Below, piece by piece: positions 24,607-33,624 of a stretch of DNA of 64,000 nt. The DNA lies in the NCBI GenBank assembly GCA_964348085.1, contig CAYGBI010000006.1, positions 11,803-75,802 on the forward strand. The letters run 5' to 3'. The DNA comes from VXYL01 sp964348085. GTDB lineage: Bacteria; Pseudomonadota; Gammaproteobacteria; Pseudomonadales; Azotimanducaceae. The stretch's first letter is position 1, and each line of letters begins with the position of its first letter. Position numbers and translations under genes: made by a program. A model generated the notes under the pieces. The model saw only the letters and a list, made by a program, of their open reading frames with translations, made no database searches and had not been told where the DNA came from.

Positions 24607-25506
24607 TCAGCGGTCCCTACGGTCGGAGAGCCGCGACGCCCAATCCAGTTTGCTGCGGCAAGACTCGTAGAAGTTGTGCCCGAGCGGGAACGCCAACCGC
24701 AGGAGATGCGGGTGCTTTTGGATGCGCACCTCGTCATTGCCCGTCAAGTCGCGGTCCACCTGCGAGTCGCAACTCACCTTGGGCGTCGTCGCGTCGTCGC
24801 CAATGCGTACGGTGATGCGGGAGTCGCCGGGCACCACGAGCGGGCGCGACGTGAGCGTATGCGGGAACATGGGCACGATTACCACCGCGTTCAGCCGCGG
24901 ATGCATGATCGGCCCGCCGGCGGACAGCGCATAGGCGGTGGAACCCGTGGGAGTGGAAATGATTAGCCCGTCCGAGCGCTGCTCGTAGACGAACTCGTCA
25001 TCGACAAACAGGCTGAAGTCCATCATCCGCGACATGCTGCCGGCGTGTACCACGACGTCATTGAGCGCGACCGCGGCGGCATCTACCGGCGCGTCGTTTC
25101 CCGAGTCGCCGCGATGCACGCGGGCTTCGAGCAGGAAGCGCTCCTCTACGCCGTACGCGCCGAGCAGCACGGCGCCGAGCTTGTCGGCGATCTGCTCCGG
25201 CGAGACATCCGCCAAGAAGCCCAAGCCGCCCCGATTGACCCCCAGCACCGGCACGCCGGAGTGGGCGACATCGCGTGCAACCCCCAAAATGCTGCCGTCG
25301 CCGCCGACCACCACCACCAGTTCAACTTCGTCGCCAATCACGCCGCGCGGGACGCCGCAAGGCCGCCCGAGCATGGCCGCGGTGGCGGTCTCCAGCACCA
25401 CTTCAACGCCGTTGCGCTCGAGTGTGGCGAGCACGACGGCCAACGAGTCGGCGACTTGGGCGCTCCCCGTGCGCCCAACCAAGGCGACGCGGCGAAACGC
25501 CGACAT
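24607..25506 (-). CDS. nadK: NAD kinase
   Basis: Phosphorylates NAD to NADP, using ATP (cytosolic, essential). 299 residues. Signature GGDGS at residues 68-72, NRGGLGFLADVSPEQ, ALNDVVVH, RSDGLIISTPTGSTAYALSAGGPI, and NFYESCRSKLDW near the C-terminus. Start ATG 25506. It is monocistronic, and its stop abuts a degenerate copy of the dispersed hairpin element, a plausible terminator. Confidence 0.96.
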   Translation of the reverse strand: MSAFRRVALVGRTGSAQVADSLAVVLATLERNGVEVVLETATAAMLGRPCGVPRGVIGDEVELVVVVGGDGSILGVARDVAHSGVPVLGVNRGGLGFLADVSPEQIADKLGAVLLGAYGVEERFLLEARVHRGDSGNDAPVDAAAVALNDVVVHAGSMSRMMDFSLFVDDEFVYEQRSDGLIISTPTGSTAYALSAGGPIMHPRLNAVVIVPMFPHTLTSRPLVVPGDSRITVRIGDDATTPKVSCDSQVDRDLTGNDEVRIQKHPHLLRLAFPLGHNFYESCRSKLDWASRLSDRRDR

Positions 25507-25630
25507 CCTGCCCCTCCGTCAATTCGGCTTACCCTAGCGAGTATAAGCGCCGCGATTCGGCCCCCGTGTGGCGATGGCATACTTTCCACCGGCTGGCAGC
25601 CGAACGTTTCGCCTCGACTTGGGATCACCG

Positions 25631-26470
25631 ATGGACACCGCTCGCGAACCGCGCCAAGACTTCCAAGAGGACGACACTCGCATCGCGAAAGCCCTCGACG
25701 GCGAGGCCGTGTGGCGGAAGATGCGCCAAGAGGCCGCAGCGAAGGCCGCCGAGGAGCCGATACTCGGCAGCTACTTTCACGCCACCGTCCTGAACCACGA
25801 CAGCTTCCGCTCTGCCCTTTCCTTCCGCTTGGCCAGCAAGCTGGACAATCCCATGCTGCCCACCATGCTCATCCGCGATGTCATCGGCGAGGCGATGGCG
25901 GACGACGAGGACATTCTCGACGGCGCCTTGGTGGACATCGTGGCCACCTATGTCCGCGATCCCGCGTGCGAGGACTTATCGACGCCGTTTCTGTTCTTCA
26001 AGGGGTACCACGCCCTGCAGGCGCATCGCGTCGCGCACTGGCTTTGGCGACAAGGCCGACACACGCTGTCGCTGTTTTTCCAGAGCCAGATCAGCGTCGG
26101 CTTGGGCGTGGATATCCATCCGGCGGCGCGACTGGGGCGCGGCATTCTTATCGACCACGCCACTGGCATCGTCATTGGCGAGACCGCCGTTGTGGAAGAT
26201 GATGTTTCGATACTGCACGCCGTCACCTTAGGCGGCTCCGGCAAAGCCACCGGAGACAGACATCCCAAGGTGCGCCACGGCGTGCTATTGGGCGCCGGCA
26301 GCAAGGTGATCGGCAATATCGAAATCGGCATCGGCGCCAAGGTCGGCGCCGGCAGCGTGGTGCTTGAAGACGTGCCGGCGCACGTCACCGTCGCCGGGGT
26401 GCCGGCCAAAGTCGTCGGCATGCCGAAGGACGAAACCCCCGCGTTCGGCATGGATCACAGTCTCAAGTGA
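25631..26470 (+). CDS. cysE: Serine O-acetyltransferase
   Basis: Acetylates L-serine with acetyl-CoA, the first step of cysteine synthesis. 279 residues. N-terminal helical domain (EEPILGSYFHATVLNHDSF, LASKLDNPMLPTMLIRDVI) and a C-terminal left-handed beta helix with hexapeptides: DIHPAARLGRGILIDHATG, VVEDDVSILHAVTLGGSGK, RHPKVRHGVLLGAGSKVIG. Catalytic His of DHATG and the Asp/His of the N domain are present. ATG 25631 matches the usual family N-terminus; an earlier ATG at 25568 would add 21 atypical residues. Confidence 0.95.
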   Translation: MDTAREPRQDFQEDDTRIAKALDGEAVWRKMRQEAAAKAAEEPILGSYFHATVLNHDSFRSALSFRLASKLDNPMLPTMLIRDVIGEAMADDEDILDGALVDIVATYVRDPACEDLSTPFLFFKGYHALQAHRVAHWLWRQGRHTLSLFFQSQISVGLGVDIHPAARLGRGILIDHATGIVIGETAVVEDDVSILHAVTLGGSGKATGDRHPKVRHGVLLGAGSKVIGNIEIGIGAKVGAGSVVLEDVPAHVTVAGVPAKVVGMPKDETPAFGMDHSLK

Positions 26471-26680
26471 GGTCCATCGGGCCTCGAAAAGTAGCGGGAT
26501 TCCGCCAAAGAGTCGCCGAAGTGGCGAAATAGACGGCTTCAGACACGAGCACATACCCTCGCACAAGGAGCAAAATCAATAGGTTGTGGAGGCCACTCCA
26601 CATACATGCCGCCAACGACATCAACTGGCACGACTTATGCCAATGTCTCTCTGACCATCCACACCACTGGAGCATTCGCC

Positions 26681-26962
26681 ATGTCCGCCCTCGCCACCAT
26701 CTTGCTCGTCATTGGCATCATCGGTGTGATTTTGCCAATCGTGCCGGGCATCCCGTTCCTTCTCGCCGCCTTGGTGCTGTTCACGGTCAACAGCCCGGGG
26801 CTCCGTCGGCGGCTGCTGAACTCGCCCCGATTCGCACGCCCCTTCCAACGGTTGGACGACTGGTTCTCAAAACCCGGCGCCGATGGGCTGAGTTCGTGGG
26901 AGCGGTTGAAGCTCAAGGTGCTCTCCACGATCGAGTTCCTGCTGCCTCGGTCGAGACGTTAA
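26681..26962 (+). CDS. Small inner-membrane protein, PGPGW/DUF454-like
   Basis: 93 residues. The first 38 form two closely packed hydrophobic helices around VILPIVPGIPFLLAALVLF, the proline/glycine hairpin typical of DUF454/YbaN and PGPGW proteins. A basic amphipathic tail follows (LNSPRFARPFQRLDDWFSK). ATG 26681 chosen because it places the hydrophobic segment at the N-terminus. Function unknown. Confidence 0.65.
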   Translation: MSALATILLVIGIIGVILPIVPGIPFLLAALVLFTVNSPGLRRRLLNSPRFARPFQRLDDWFSKPGADGLSSWERLKLKVLSTIEFLLPRSRR

Positions 26963-26990
26963 CGCCTCCCGCTTTCCGGGCTAGGCGAAG

Positions 26991-27929
26991 ATGGCGACAA
27001 GCGCTGGCCGTCGCTTGGTCGTGTGGCGACTGGTGGACGGCAAACCCGGCCACGAGAAACAGTCCGCCGGCTTGCTGCAAGGCATTGAAGCGTTGGTGCC
27101 CACGGAAGTCTACGACTTCGACATGCGCTTTAAGGCCTTGCTCTGGCGGCAAGTTCGGGGCCATGCCCGAAACGGCGTCGTAGACGTGCCGCCGCCGCAT
27201 TTGATCTTGGGCGTCGGACACCGAACGCATCTGCCGCTCTTGATCTCCCGCGCCGTGTGCGGCGGCAAGAGCGTGGTGTTGATGAAACCGACCTTGCCGC
27301 ATCGGTTGTTCGACTTGATCTTCGTGCCCCGCCACGACCGCTACCGCCGACGCGGCAATCTGGTGGAGACGCGGGGCGTGGTCTGCCCTTCGCTGGAGAA
27401 TCGCAAGGCGCCGACCGCCGGCTTGATCCTTCTCGGCGGCGCCAACCGACACTTCGAGTGGTCGAACGCCGACGTGGCCGCGCAAGTCCGAGCCATCGCC
27501 GCCGCTTCCCCCGCCGTGGCTTGGCAGGTGTGCGACTCGCGCCGCACGCCATCCTCCTTCGGCGAGGTATTGCCCGGTATCGCCAACCTTCGCTTTCGAC
27601 CGTGGCGGACGCTTCAGTCGGACTTCCTCGAGCAGGCGCTCGCCCGGGCGCGCTACGTGTGGGTGACTGCGGACAGCGCGTCCATGCTCTACGAAGCCCT
27701 CTCCACCGGCGCCCAGGTTGGCGTTATCGCCTTGGCGGCGAAGAATCCGCTCCGCGACAACAAACTCGCCCGCGGCATACGCCTATTGCTTGCGCAAGGC
27801 CACGTCTTCTCCACCGCCGACGGCTTCCGCCTGCAAGACAGCCTGCTGCCGCCGCATTTCTATCCCGAGAACAAGCGCTGCGCCAAAGTAGTGGTCGACC
27901 GGCTCTTGGCGCCTCGGGCGAGTTCCTAA
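26991..27929 (+). CDS. ELM1/GtrOC1-family putative nucleoside-diphosphate-sugar epimerase or glycosyltransferase
   Basis: 312 residues of the family once named for mitochondrial fission protein ELM1. Motifs: RLVDGKPGHEKQSAGLLQG near the start, ILGVGHRTHLPLL, LMKPTLPHRLFDLIFVPRHDR, and VWVTADSASMLYEALSTGAQVGV, a GT-B-like donor site. Bacterial members occur beside lipid A and envelope genes, and a sugar-transfer role is inferred. It ends overlapping the convergent FkbM gene by four bases. Confidence 0.82.
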   Translation: MATSAGRRLVVWRLVDGKPGHEKQSAGLLQGIEALVPTEVYDFDMRFKALLWRQVRGHARNGVVDVPPPHLILGVGHRTHLPLLISRAVCGGKSVVLMKPTLPHRLFDLIFVPRHDRYRRRGNLVETRGVVCPSLENRKAPTAGLILLGGANRHFEWSNADVAAQVRAIAAASPAVAWQVCDSRRTPSSFGEVLPGIANLRFRPWRTLQSDFLEQALARARYVWVTADSASMLYEALSTGAQVGVIALAAKNPLRDNKLARGIRLLLAQGHVFSTADGFRLQDSLLPPHFYPENKRCAKVVVDRLLAPRASS

Positions 27930-28645
27930 GCGGCTGCCGTGGCCCTCGCGAACACCAGTTGGTGAGCGCAGGAGAAGGCCAAATCCAAGGCAAAGCCGCA
28001 GTCGAACAGATGCCGCACGAGCGCCACCGAACGGGGGTAGCCGATCGTGCGTTCGTAAACATCCACTAAAAGGACGCGCACCTGCGCGAAGTCGTCAATG
28101 CCGGTCAGCAGCGCGTGCTCCGCACCCACCACATCCACGTTGGCCACCGTGACCCGGCGCTCGGTCAATAGCGTCGCCAAATCCAAGGTCGCGACCCGGA
28201 TCGGCTCGATTCCGCCCGCACGCGGGAAACAGGAAGAAGCGCCGAAAGTGGCGTTGGGAAAGAAATCCGTTTCTTTCGAGTCCCCTGCGGCCGCCGCGGC
28301 TTCGATCAATTCGATGACGCAGCCGTTGGCGGCGAAGTTGCCGAGCGCGAGCGTGATGGCCGAAGGATCCGCCTCCACCGCCACGACATGCTCTTGGCCA
28401 ACCATCGACGAGGCGAACAGCGCGGTCAGGCCGAGACCCGCCCCCAAATCGAGAAACACGTCGTTGGGCTCGACTTTGCTGGCTAGCTGCCGGACTTTGC
28501 GACGCTGGTAGCGGCCTCGGTAGAGCATTCGCTTGGTGTGCGCATCGAGCGTCGAGGCGACCGAGAGCCGAAAGCCGTGCAGCGCCACCCGCCTCGGCGA
28601 CACGACCCGCCGCCATACCTTGACGAACTGACCGGATGCGGACAC
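27926..28645 (-). CDS. FkbM-family SAM-dependent methyltransferase
   Basis: About 239 residues from GTG 28645. SAM-binding motif I is DVFLDLGAGLGLTALFA, followed by VVAVEADPSAITLALGNFAANG and TVANVDVVGAEHALLTGI, as in FkbM proteins. An open frame extends upstream to 28822 but would run into the divergent TPR gene and lacks family similarity, so the shorter start is used. Substrate probably a glycan or lipid hydroxyl; not determinable. Confidence 0.85.
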   Translation of the reverse strand: MSASGQFVKVWRRVVSPRRVALHGFRLSVASTLDAHTKRMLYRGRYQRRKVRQLASKVEPNDVFLDLGAGLGLTALFASSMVGQEHVVAVEADPSAITLALGNFAANGCVIELIEAAAAAGDSKETDFFPNATFGASSCFPRAGGIEPIRVATLDLATLLTERRVTVANVDVVGAEHALLTGIDDFAQVRVLLVDVYERTIGYPRSVALVRHLFDCGFALDLAFSCAHQLVFARATAAA

Positions 28646-28679
28646 GGTGCGAACAGCGGCTCGGCGACTGAAGGGTGCG

Positions 28680-30272
28680 GTGAAAGTGCGTTGTGCGAAT
28701 TGTAGCTCTGCACCAAGCGCCGCACGCGCGCTCGCGCGGTGGTGGTCGATCCTGCTCTGCAGCGCCGCGCTCCACGGTGCGCCGGCGATGCAGCCAAGCC
28801 CTAGCGTGGACGCGGGACTCATAGAACAGACTCTGCGCGCCGCCTATGCCGCGGTGGATGGCGACCTCGCTCGACTCGAAGACCCGAAGGCCCGTGCCGA
28901 CACGGTGGGACGACTCGCCATGCTGCACCATGCGCAAAACCACCTCGCGGCCGCGGCGGAACTGTATTCGCAGGCAATCCGGGAACACCCTGCGCCCCGC
29001 TGGCACTACTTGCACGCGGTGACGCTCGCCGAGCTCGGCCGTATCGACGCCGCCATCGCCGAGTACCGACGTGCGCTCGCCACTGAAGACAATCCGCTAT
29101 TTTGGTATCGGCTTGGCATCGCGTTGCTCATGCAGGGCGACCATGACGCCGCCACAAGGACACTCGCCCAAGCGCTCGAAGGCATGCCGGCGTCGGCGGC
29201 GGTGCTCGCCGAACTCGGCGAGGCCGCCATGGCCGCCGGCGACTGGCCACGCGCCAAGGCGTGGCTGGAGAAGGCCGCCGCCGTTGAACCAAGCGCCGGA
29301 CGCATCGCTTATCGGCTAGCGCTGACCTATCGGCAGTTGGGCGACCACGACCGCGCACGACAGTGGTTCGAGCGACGTAATGACACGCCGCCGCCCATTG
29401 ACGACCCGCTCCTGCTTGCCGTTGCGGAACTGGCCTTGAGCGCGAAGTTCTTTCGCGACGCCGGTGACCGGGCTTGGCGACGCGGCGAGCGCGAGGAAGC
29501 GCTAGCGGCATACGGCAACGCCGCTCGCTTGGCGCCAAGGGACACCCACATCGGCCTCGCCTATGCCTCGGCGCTCGGCGAACTCGGCCAAGAAGACGCC
29601 GCGCTGCGCGAGGTGCGGCGCGTCCTCGCCATCGATCCGGACAGCGCCAGCGGCTGGTACCTGCTCGCACGACTGCTTACGGCGCAAAACAACATTGACG
29701 AAGCGCTGACCGCGGCCCGGCAGTCCCTCGCGCTCGCCGACGACGAAACAACGCGCGCCCTGCATGGCGCGTTGCTGATGCGTAGCGGCCGTTTCGACGA
29801 CGCCGCCCGCGAGTACCGCAGCTTGTCCGCCAAGCGGCCCGACGCCGCCTACTACCACTACTGGTTGGGCATGGCCCGGCTTGCCGCTGGCGACTGCGGC
29901 TCCGCGCGCCCGGCGCTCGTCGCGGCGCTTGCTCGGCAAACCAATTGGGGGCAAGCGCACATCGCCTTGGCGCGAGCCGACGCGCTATGCGGCGACGACG
30001 CGGCGCGGAGTTCGGCCCGACGACGCGCCAAGAGGCTCGTCGAGGCGAGCGACGATGTCGACACGCGCATCACCCTCGCGTTCGCCGAACTCGCCGCCGG
30101 CGACGGGGAGGTGGCGCGAGCGTTGGCGCAGCGGGCGTTGCCGCACGACGACGCCAAGATGCTGCTCGACGCCATTGATCGAGGTGAACGGCCCGCCCGG
30201 CCATTCGCCCCGGGGTCGGCTTGGTGGTTGCCGCAGGAACTGCGTCGAACCGAGCGAACCGGCGACGAATAA
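28680..30272 (+). CDS. Exported TPR protein, type 2 (copy in cluster 1)
   Basis: About 530 residues. GTG 28680 with AAGGG just before it gives a long n-region and then WWSILLCSAALHGAPA, a likely signal peptide. Many TPR units follow (RLAMLHHAQNHLAAAAELYSQAI, YRLGIALLMQGDHDAATRTLAQAL, YASALGELGQEDAALREVRRVL). The C-terminus RPFAPGSAWWLPQEL matches MPFAPASQRWLPREV of the TPR protein at 53906-55486, its paralogue. It opens cluster 1 of the CRTAC1/TPR genes. Role: probably a periplasmic scaffold. Confidence 0.88.
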   Translation: MKVRCANCSSAPSAARALARWWSILLCSAALHGAPAMQPSPSVDAGLIEQTLRAAYAAVDGDLARLEDPKARADTVGRLAMLHHAQNHLAAAAELYSQAIREHPAPRWHYLHAVTLAELGRIDAAIAEYRRALATEDNPLFWYRLGIALLMQGDHDAATRTLAQALEGMPASAAVLAELGEAAMAAGDWPRAKAWLEKAAAVEPSAGRIAYRLALTYRQLGDHDRARQWFERRNDTPPPIDDPLLLAVAELALSAKFFRDAGDRAWRRGEREEALAAYGNAARLAPRDTHIGLAYASALGELGQEDAALREVRRVLAIDPDSASGWYLLARLLTAQNNIDEALTAARQSLALADDETTRALHGALLMRSGRFDDAAREYRSLSAKRPDAAYYHYWLGMARLAAGDCGSARPALVAALARQTNWGQAHIALARADALCGDDAARSSARRRAKRLVEASDDVDTRITLAFAELAAGDGEVARALAQRALPHDDAKMLLDAIDRGERPARPFAPGSAWWLPQELRRTERTGDE

Positions 30273-30357
30273 GGGCAACGGCACGTACCGGCGCTGATCT
30301 AATCTGTGTGATATATAGCCGCCGCGTAGCACCGCAACCACCACCTAGGAGTCGGCC

Positions 30358-33300
30358 TTGTCGCCAGTAGTATTTCCGCCCGTCTTCACCGCCGCCCGCG
30401 GCATCGCTCTTCTCGCCACGGTGTGGCTAGTCGTTGCCTGCGCCCCACCCGAGGAAGACGGGCCGACGAGCGAACTCGTCGCCACCAACGACCGCGGCGT
30501 CGCGCTGATGGGCCGCTACGAATACGCCGAGGCCGAGACGGTGTTCGCCGATGTGGTCACGCGCGCCCCCGAGTGGCTGGACGCCCGTGTGAATCTGGCG
30601 ATCGCCACCTTGAACCGGCAAAACGAAGGCGACGAACAACTGGCGTTGGACATTCTCGCCGAGGTGACGGCTGCGGACCCCACCCACCTTCGGGCGCTGT
30701 ATACGAGCGCCATCTTGAAGCTCTATCTCGGCGACGCCCCGAGCGCAGCGGCGCTATTGCGGCGCGTGGTCGCTAGCGACCCCGAAGACGCCTACGCCGC
30801 GTACTTCTTGGGCCAAGCCCTTCTGCAGCAAGGCGACTACGGCCAAGCGGCCGAATGGCTGGTGAAAGCTGCGACCTTGGACCCGTATCTACGCAGCGCC
30901 TACTGGGCGGGGTCGCAAGCCCTGCGCCGCGTTGGCCGCGACGAGGAAGCCGGCCAACTGCTCGCCGACTATCAGCGCTTCGAGACCAACCCCGCAGCGC
31001 GCTTGGCCGGCTTCTCCTACACTCGCATGGGGCCGAAGGCTGCCGCCTTGGCGGCCAACCCCGTCACGCCGCCGGAGGTGGCCAAGCCGGAAGGTCCGCT
31101 GTTCGCGCAACGCCGGTCGATCACGGACTCGTCGGCGGCCGACCTCACGGTCACCAGCGCCGACCTCGACGGCGACGGCAGCCAAGAACTCGTGCTGACC
31201 GGCGACCAAGTGCCCGTGGTACTGGCCTACCGCGAGCAAAGCTTCTCACCGACCGCGGACCACCCGTTCGCCTCAAGCGGTTCGTTAGGCAGTCCGCTCT
31301 GGGGAGACATCGACGACGACGGCCTGTTGGACGTCGTGCTGTGCCGGGAGGCCGGAGTGTTCATTCGCCACCAAGCGGCGCCCGGGGTGTGGGCGGATGC
31401 GCTCACCCTCGGCGACGATCCCTGCACGGGCGGCGCGTTGTTCGACGCGGACCACGATGGCGACTTGGACGTGTTCACCGTCGGTGCCGACGGCAGCGAG
31501 CTGTTCAGCAACAACCGCGACGGCAGCTTCCGTCGCTTGGCCGAAGACATGGGCCTGCGTGGCGGCGACGGACGCCAAGTGCTGGTGGCGGACCTCGACG
31601 GCGACCGGGACTTGGATATCGTCGTGCTGAACCGCACCCCGCCGCACGACGTTTGGCGCAACGACCGCACTTGGCGCTACGGGCCGTTCGCCGCCTTGGA
31701 CGATTTCAAGGCGACTTCGCTGGCCGCGGCAGCAGTCGTGGACGCCGACGCCGACGGGCGCCCCGAGCTTTACGGTTTGACCAACGACGGCGGCATCGAG
31801 CGCTGGCAGCGCGACGGTGTCGCATGGTCGCGGGAATCTGTGGTCGGCGCGAGCGAGGGAGCGCCGAGAGCGCTCGACGTGGCGGACTTCGACGGCGACG
31901 GGCGCCCGGAAATCCTGCGCGCACTGGCGAGCGGCTTCTCGGTCATCGACCCGCGCAGCGGCAAAGTCTTGGTCGAACACGCCGCTGCGAATCTCCACAC
32001 CGCCGCCGCCGTCGCGCTGGAACCGGCCAGCGGACCCGCCGTGGTGGCGGCCACCGGGGACGGTCTCGCGCTATGGCCCCCCGGACCCGGTCGCCACGCT
32101 TTCATCGCATTGGCACCCACCGGCCGCAGCGAAGCCGATCAGATGCGTTCCAACGCCTCCGGCATCGGCACGCTGGTGAAAGTCCGCGCCGCGGGCCGTT
32201 GGAGCGTACTCCTCGCTATGGACGCCCACTCCGGCCCCGGCCAAAGCCTGCAACCGCTGAGCGTGGGTCTCGGCGGGCACCACCAAGCGGACTTCATCGC
32301 CGTCGAGTGGTCGGACGGCGTATCGCAAACCGAACTGGACTTGGCGGCCGGCCAACGCCACGTCATCGTCGAGACGCAGCGGCAACTCGCGAGCTGCCCG
32401 GTGTTCTTCGTCTGGGATGGCGACAAGTACCGCTTCGTCAGTGACGTGCTCGGCGGCGGCGCCTTGGGCTTCTTGGACACCCCCGGCAGCTACGTACCTG
32501 CCCGGCCGGTGGAGAGCTATTTGCTCGCCGGCGACGTCTTGGCCGCCCGGGACGGCCACTACCACATCAAGCTCACCGAACCCATGGAGGAGAACGCCTA
32601 CTTGGATGCGGCACGGCTCACCGTGTACGACTTGCCGCCGCAGTGGTCGATGGCTTTGGACGAGCGGATGAGCGTCGCCGGACCGCCCGCGACCGGCCGC
32701 CCGATTTTCTACCGCCACTCGCAGTCGCCGGCGAGCGTAACCGCCGACGACGGCGCCGACGTGACCGCACTCGCCACAGAACTCGACCGGCGCGCCCCGT
32801 CGCCCGGCGCGTTGGACAAGCGCTTCATCGGCCTGTTGGCGGACGAGCAGACGCTGACGCTCGAGTTCGAGGCACCATTGCCGGCCGAGGGTGCCGTACT
32901 CTTGGCAGACGGTTGGATCGAATACCCCTATTCGCAGACCGTGTTCGCCGCGTGGCAGGCTGGCCTCCGCTACCGGCCCGTCACCTTGGCGGCACGCGCC
33001 GGCGACGGCGACTGGCAGCCTGTGGCGGTGGAGTTCGGCTATCCGGCCGGGATGCCGCGCACCATGGCGTTGCCCCTCGACAACCTGCCAGCGGGCACGC
33101 ATGCGCTGCGGTTATCCTCCAACATGGAGATCTATTGGGATCGCCTGCGCGTGGTGCGTGAAGAACCCTTGGCCGTCGCCGCGACTGCGCTACGACCGGC
33201 CGCGGCGCGGGTGGCGCGCACCGGTTTCCCGAAACGCACCACCGGCAGTCAGCGCCTGCCGCACTACGATTATCACGACCGGTCCACATTCTGGGACGCC

Positions 33301-33615
33301 AAAGTGCCCCGCGGCTTCTACACCTCGCTCGGCGACGCAGACGAACTGGTGATGGACATCGACGGCGCACTGGCCATCATCGGCAGCGGCGAGGAGATCC
33401 ACTTGCAGTTCGCCGCGGTCGAACCGCCGCCGGCGAACCACCGTCGTTATTTCGCCGTCACCTTCCACGGCTGGGCGAAGGATATGGACCTGTACACGCT
33501 CGATGGCGAAACGGTGGGCCCGCTGCCGTCGCCCGACGCCTTGGACGAAGAGTTGGCGGCGCGACGCGACCGACTGCACGCGCGCTACAACCTGCGCTAC
33601 CAAGAAGGTCTCTGA
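30358..33615 (+). CDS. Lipoprotein with N-terminal TPR and FG-GAP/VCBS repeats
   Basis: 1085 residues, starting TTG with AGGAG seven bases before. Signal LLATVWLVVACAPPEED has a lipobox (Cys28 region). Residues about 40-200 form TPR units; about 240-560 form FG-GAP repeats with calcium-type loops (SADLDGDGSQELV, DIDDDGLLDVVLC, DADHDGDLDVFTV). The last 500 residues contain an all-beta region without a family I can name, including FVWDGDKYRFVSDVLGGGALGFLD. Likely outer-membrane anchored. Ten bases separate it from the cytochrome gene. Confidence 0.85.
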   Translation: MSPVVFPPVFTAARGIALLATVWLVVACAPPEEDGPTSELVATNDRGVALMGRYEYAEAETVFADVVTRAPEWLDARVNLAIATLNRQNEGDEQLALDILAEVTAADPTHLRALYTSAILKLYLGDAPSAAALLRRVVASDPEDAYAAYFLGQALLQQGDYGQAAEWLVKAATLDPYLRSAYWAGSQALRRVGRDEEAGQLLADYQRFETNPAARLAGFSYTRMGPKAAALAANPVTPPEVAKPEGPLFAQRRSITDSSAADLTVTSADLDGDGSQELVLTGDQVPVVLAYREQSFSPTADHPFASSGSLGSPLWGDIDDDGLLDVVLCREAGVFIRHQAAPGVWADALTLGDDPCTGGALFDADHDGDLDVFTVGADGSELFSNNRDGSFRRLAEDMGLRGGDGRQVLVADLDGDRDLDIVVLNRTPPHDVWRNDRTWRYGPFAALDDFKATSLAAAAVVDADADGRPELYGLTNDGGIERWQRDGVAWSRESVVGASEGAPRALDVADFDGDGRPEILRALASGFSVIDPRSGKVLVEHAAANLHTAAAVALEPASGPAVVAATGDGLALWPPGPGRHAFIALAPTGRSEADQMRSNASGIGTLVKVRAAGRWSVLLAMDAHSGPGQSLQPLSVGLGGHHQADFIAVEWSDGVSQTELDLAAGQRHVIVETQRQLASCPVFFVWDGDKYRFVSDVLGGGALGFLDTPGSYVPARPVESYLLAGDVLAARDGHYHIKLTEPMEENAYLDAARLTVYDLPPQWSMALDERMSVAGPPATGRPIFYRHSQSPASVTADDGADVTALATELDRRAPSPGALDKRFIGLLADEQTLTLEFEAPLPAEGAVLLADGWIEYPYSQTVFAAWQAGLRYRPVTLAARAGDGDWQPVAVEFGYPAGMPRTMALPLDNLPAGTHALRLSSNMEIYWDRLRVVREEPLAVAATALRPAAARVARTGFPKRTTGSQRLPHYDYHDRSTFWDAKVPRGFYTSLGDADELVMDIDGALAIIGSGEEIHLQFAAVEPPPANHRRYFAVTFHGWAKDMDLYTLDGETVGPLPSPDALDEELAARRDRLHARYNLRYQEGL

Positions 33616-33624
33616 GGGTTACCG

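Noticed and set aside
26585..26602. Hairpin TGTGGAG-GCCA-CTCCACA as a terminator after cysE
   Set aside because: The stem is perfect but short and lacks a following T run, and it is over 100 bp from the stop.
28646..28822. N-terminal extension of the FkbM methyltransferase
   Set aside because: It would overlap the divergent TPR gene's signal peptide and shows no methyltransferase similarity.
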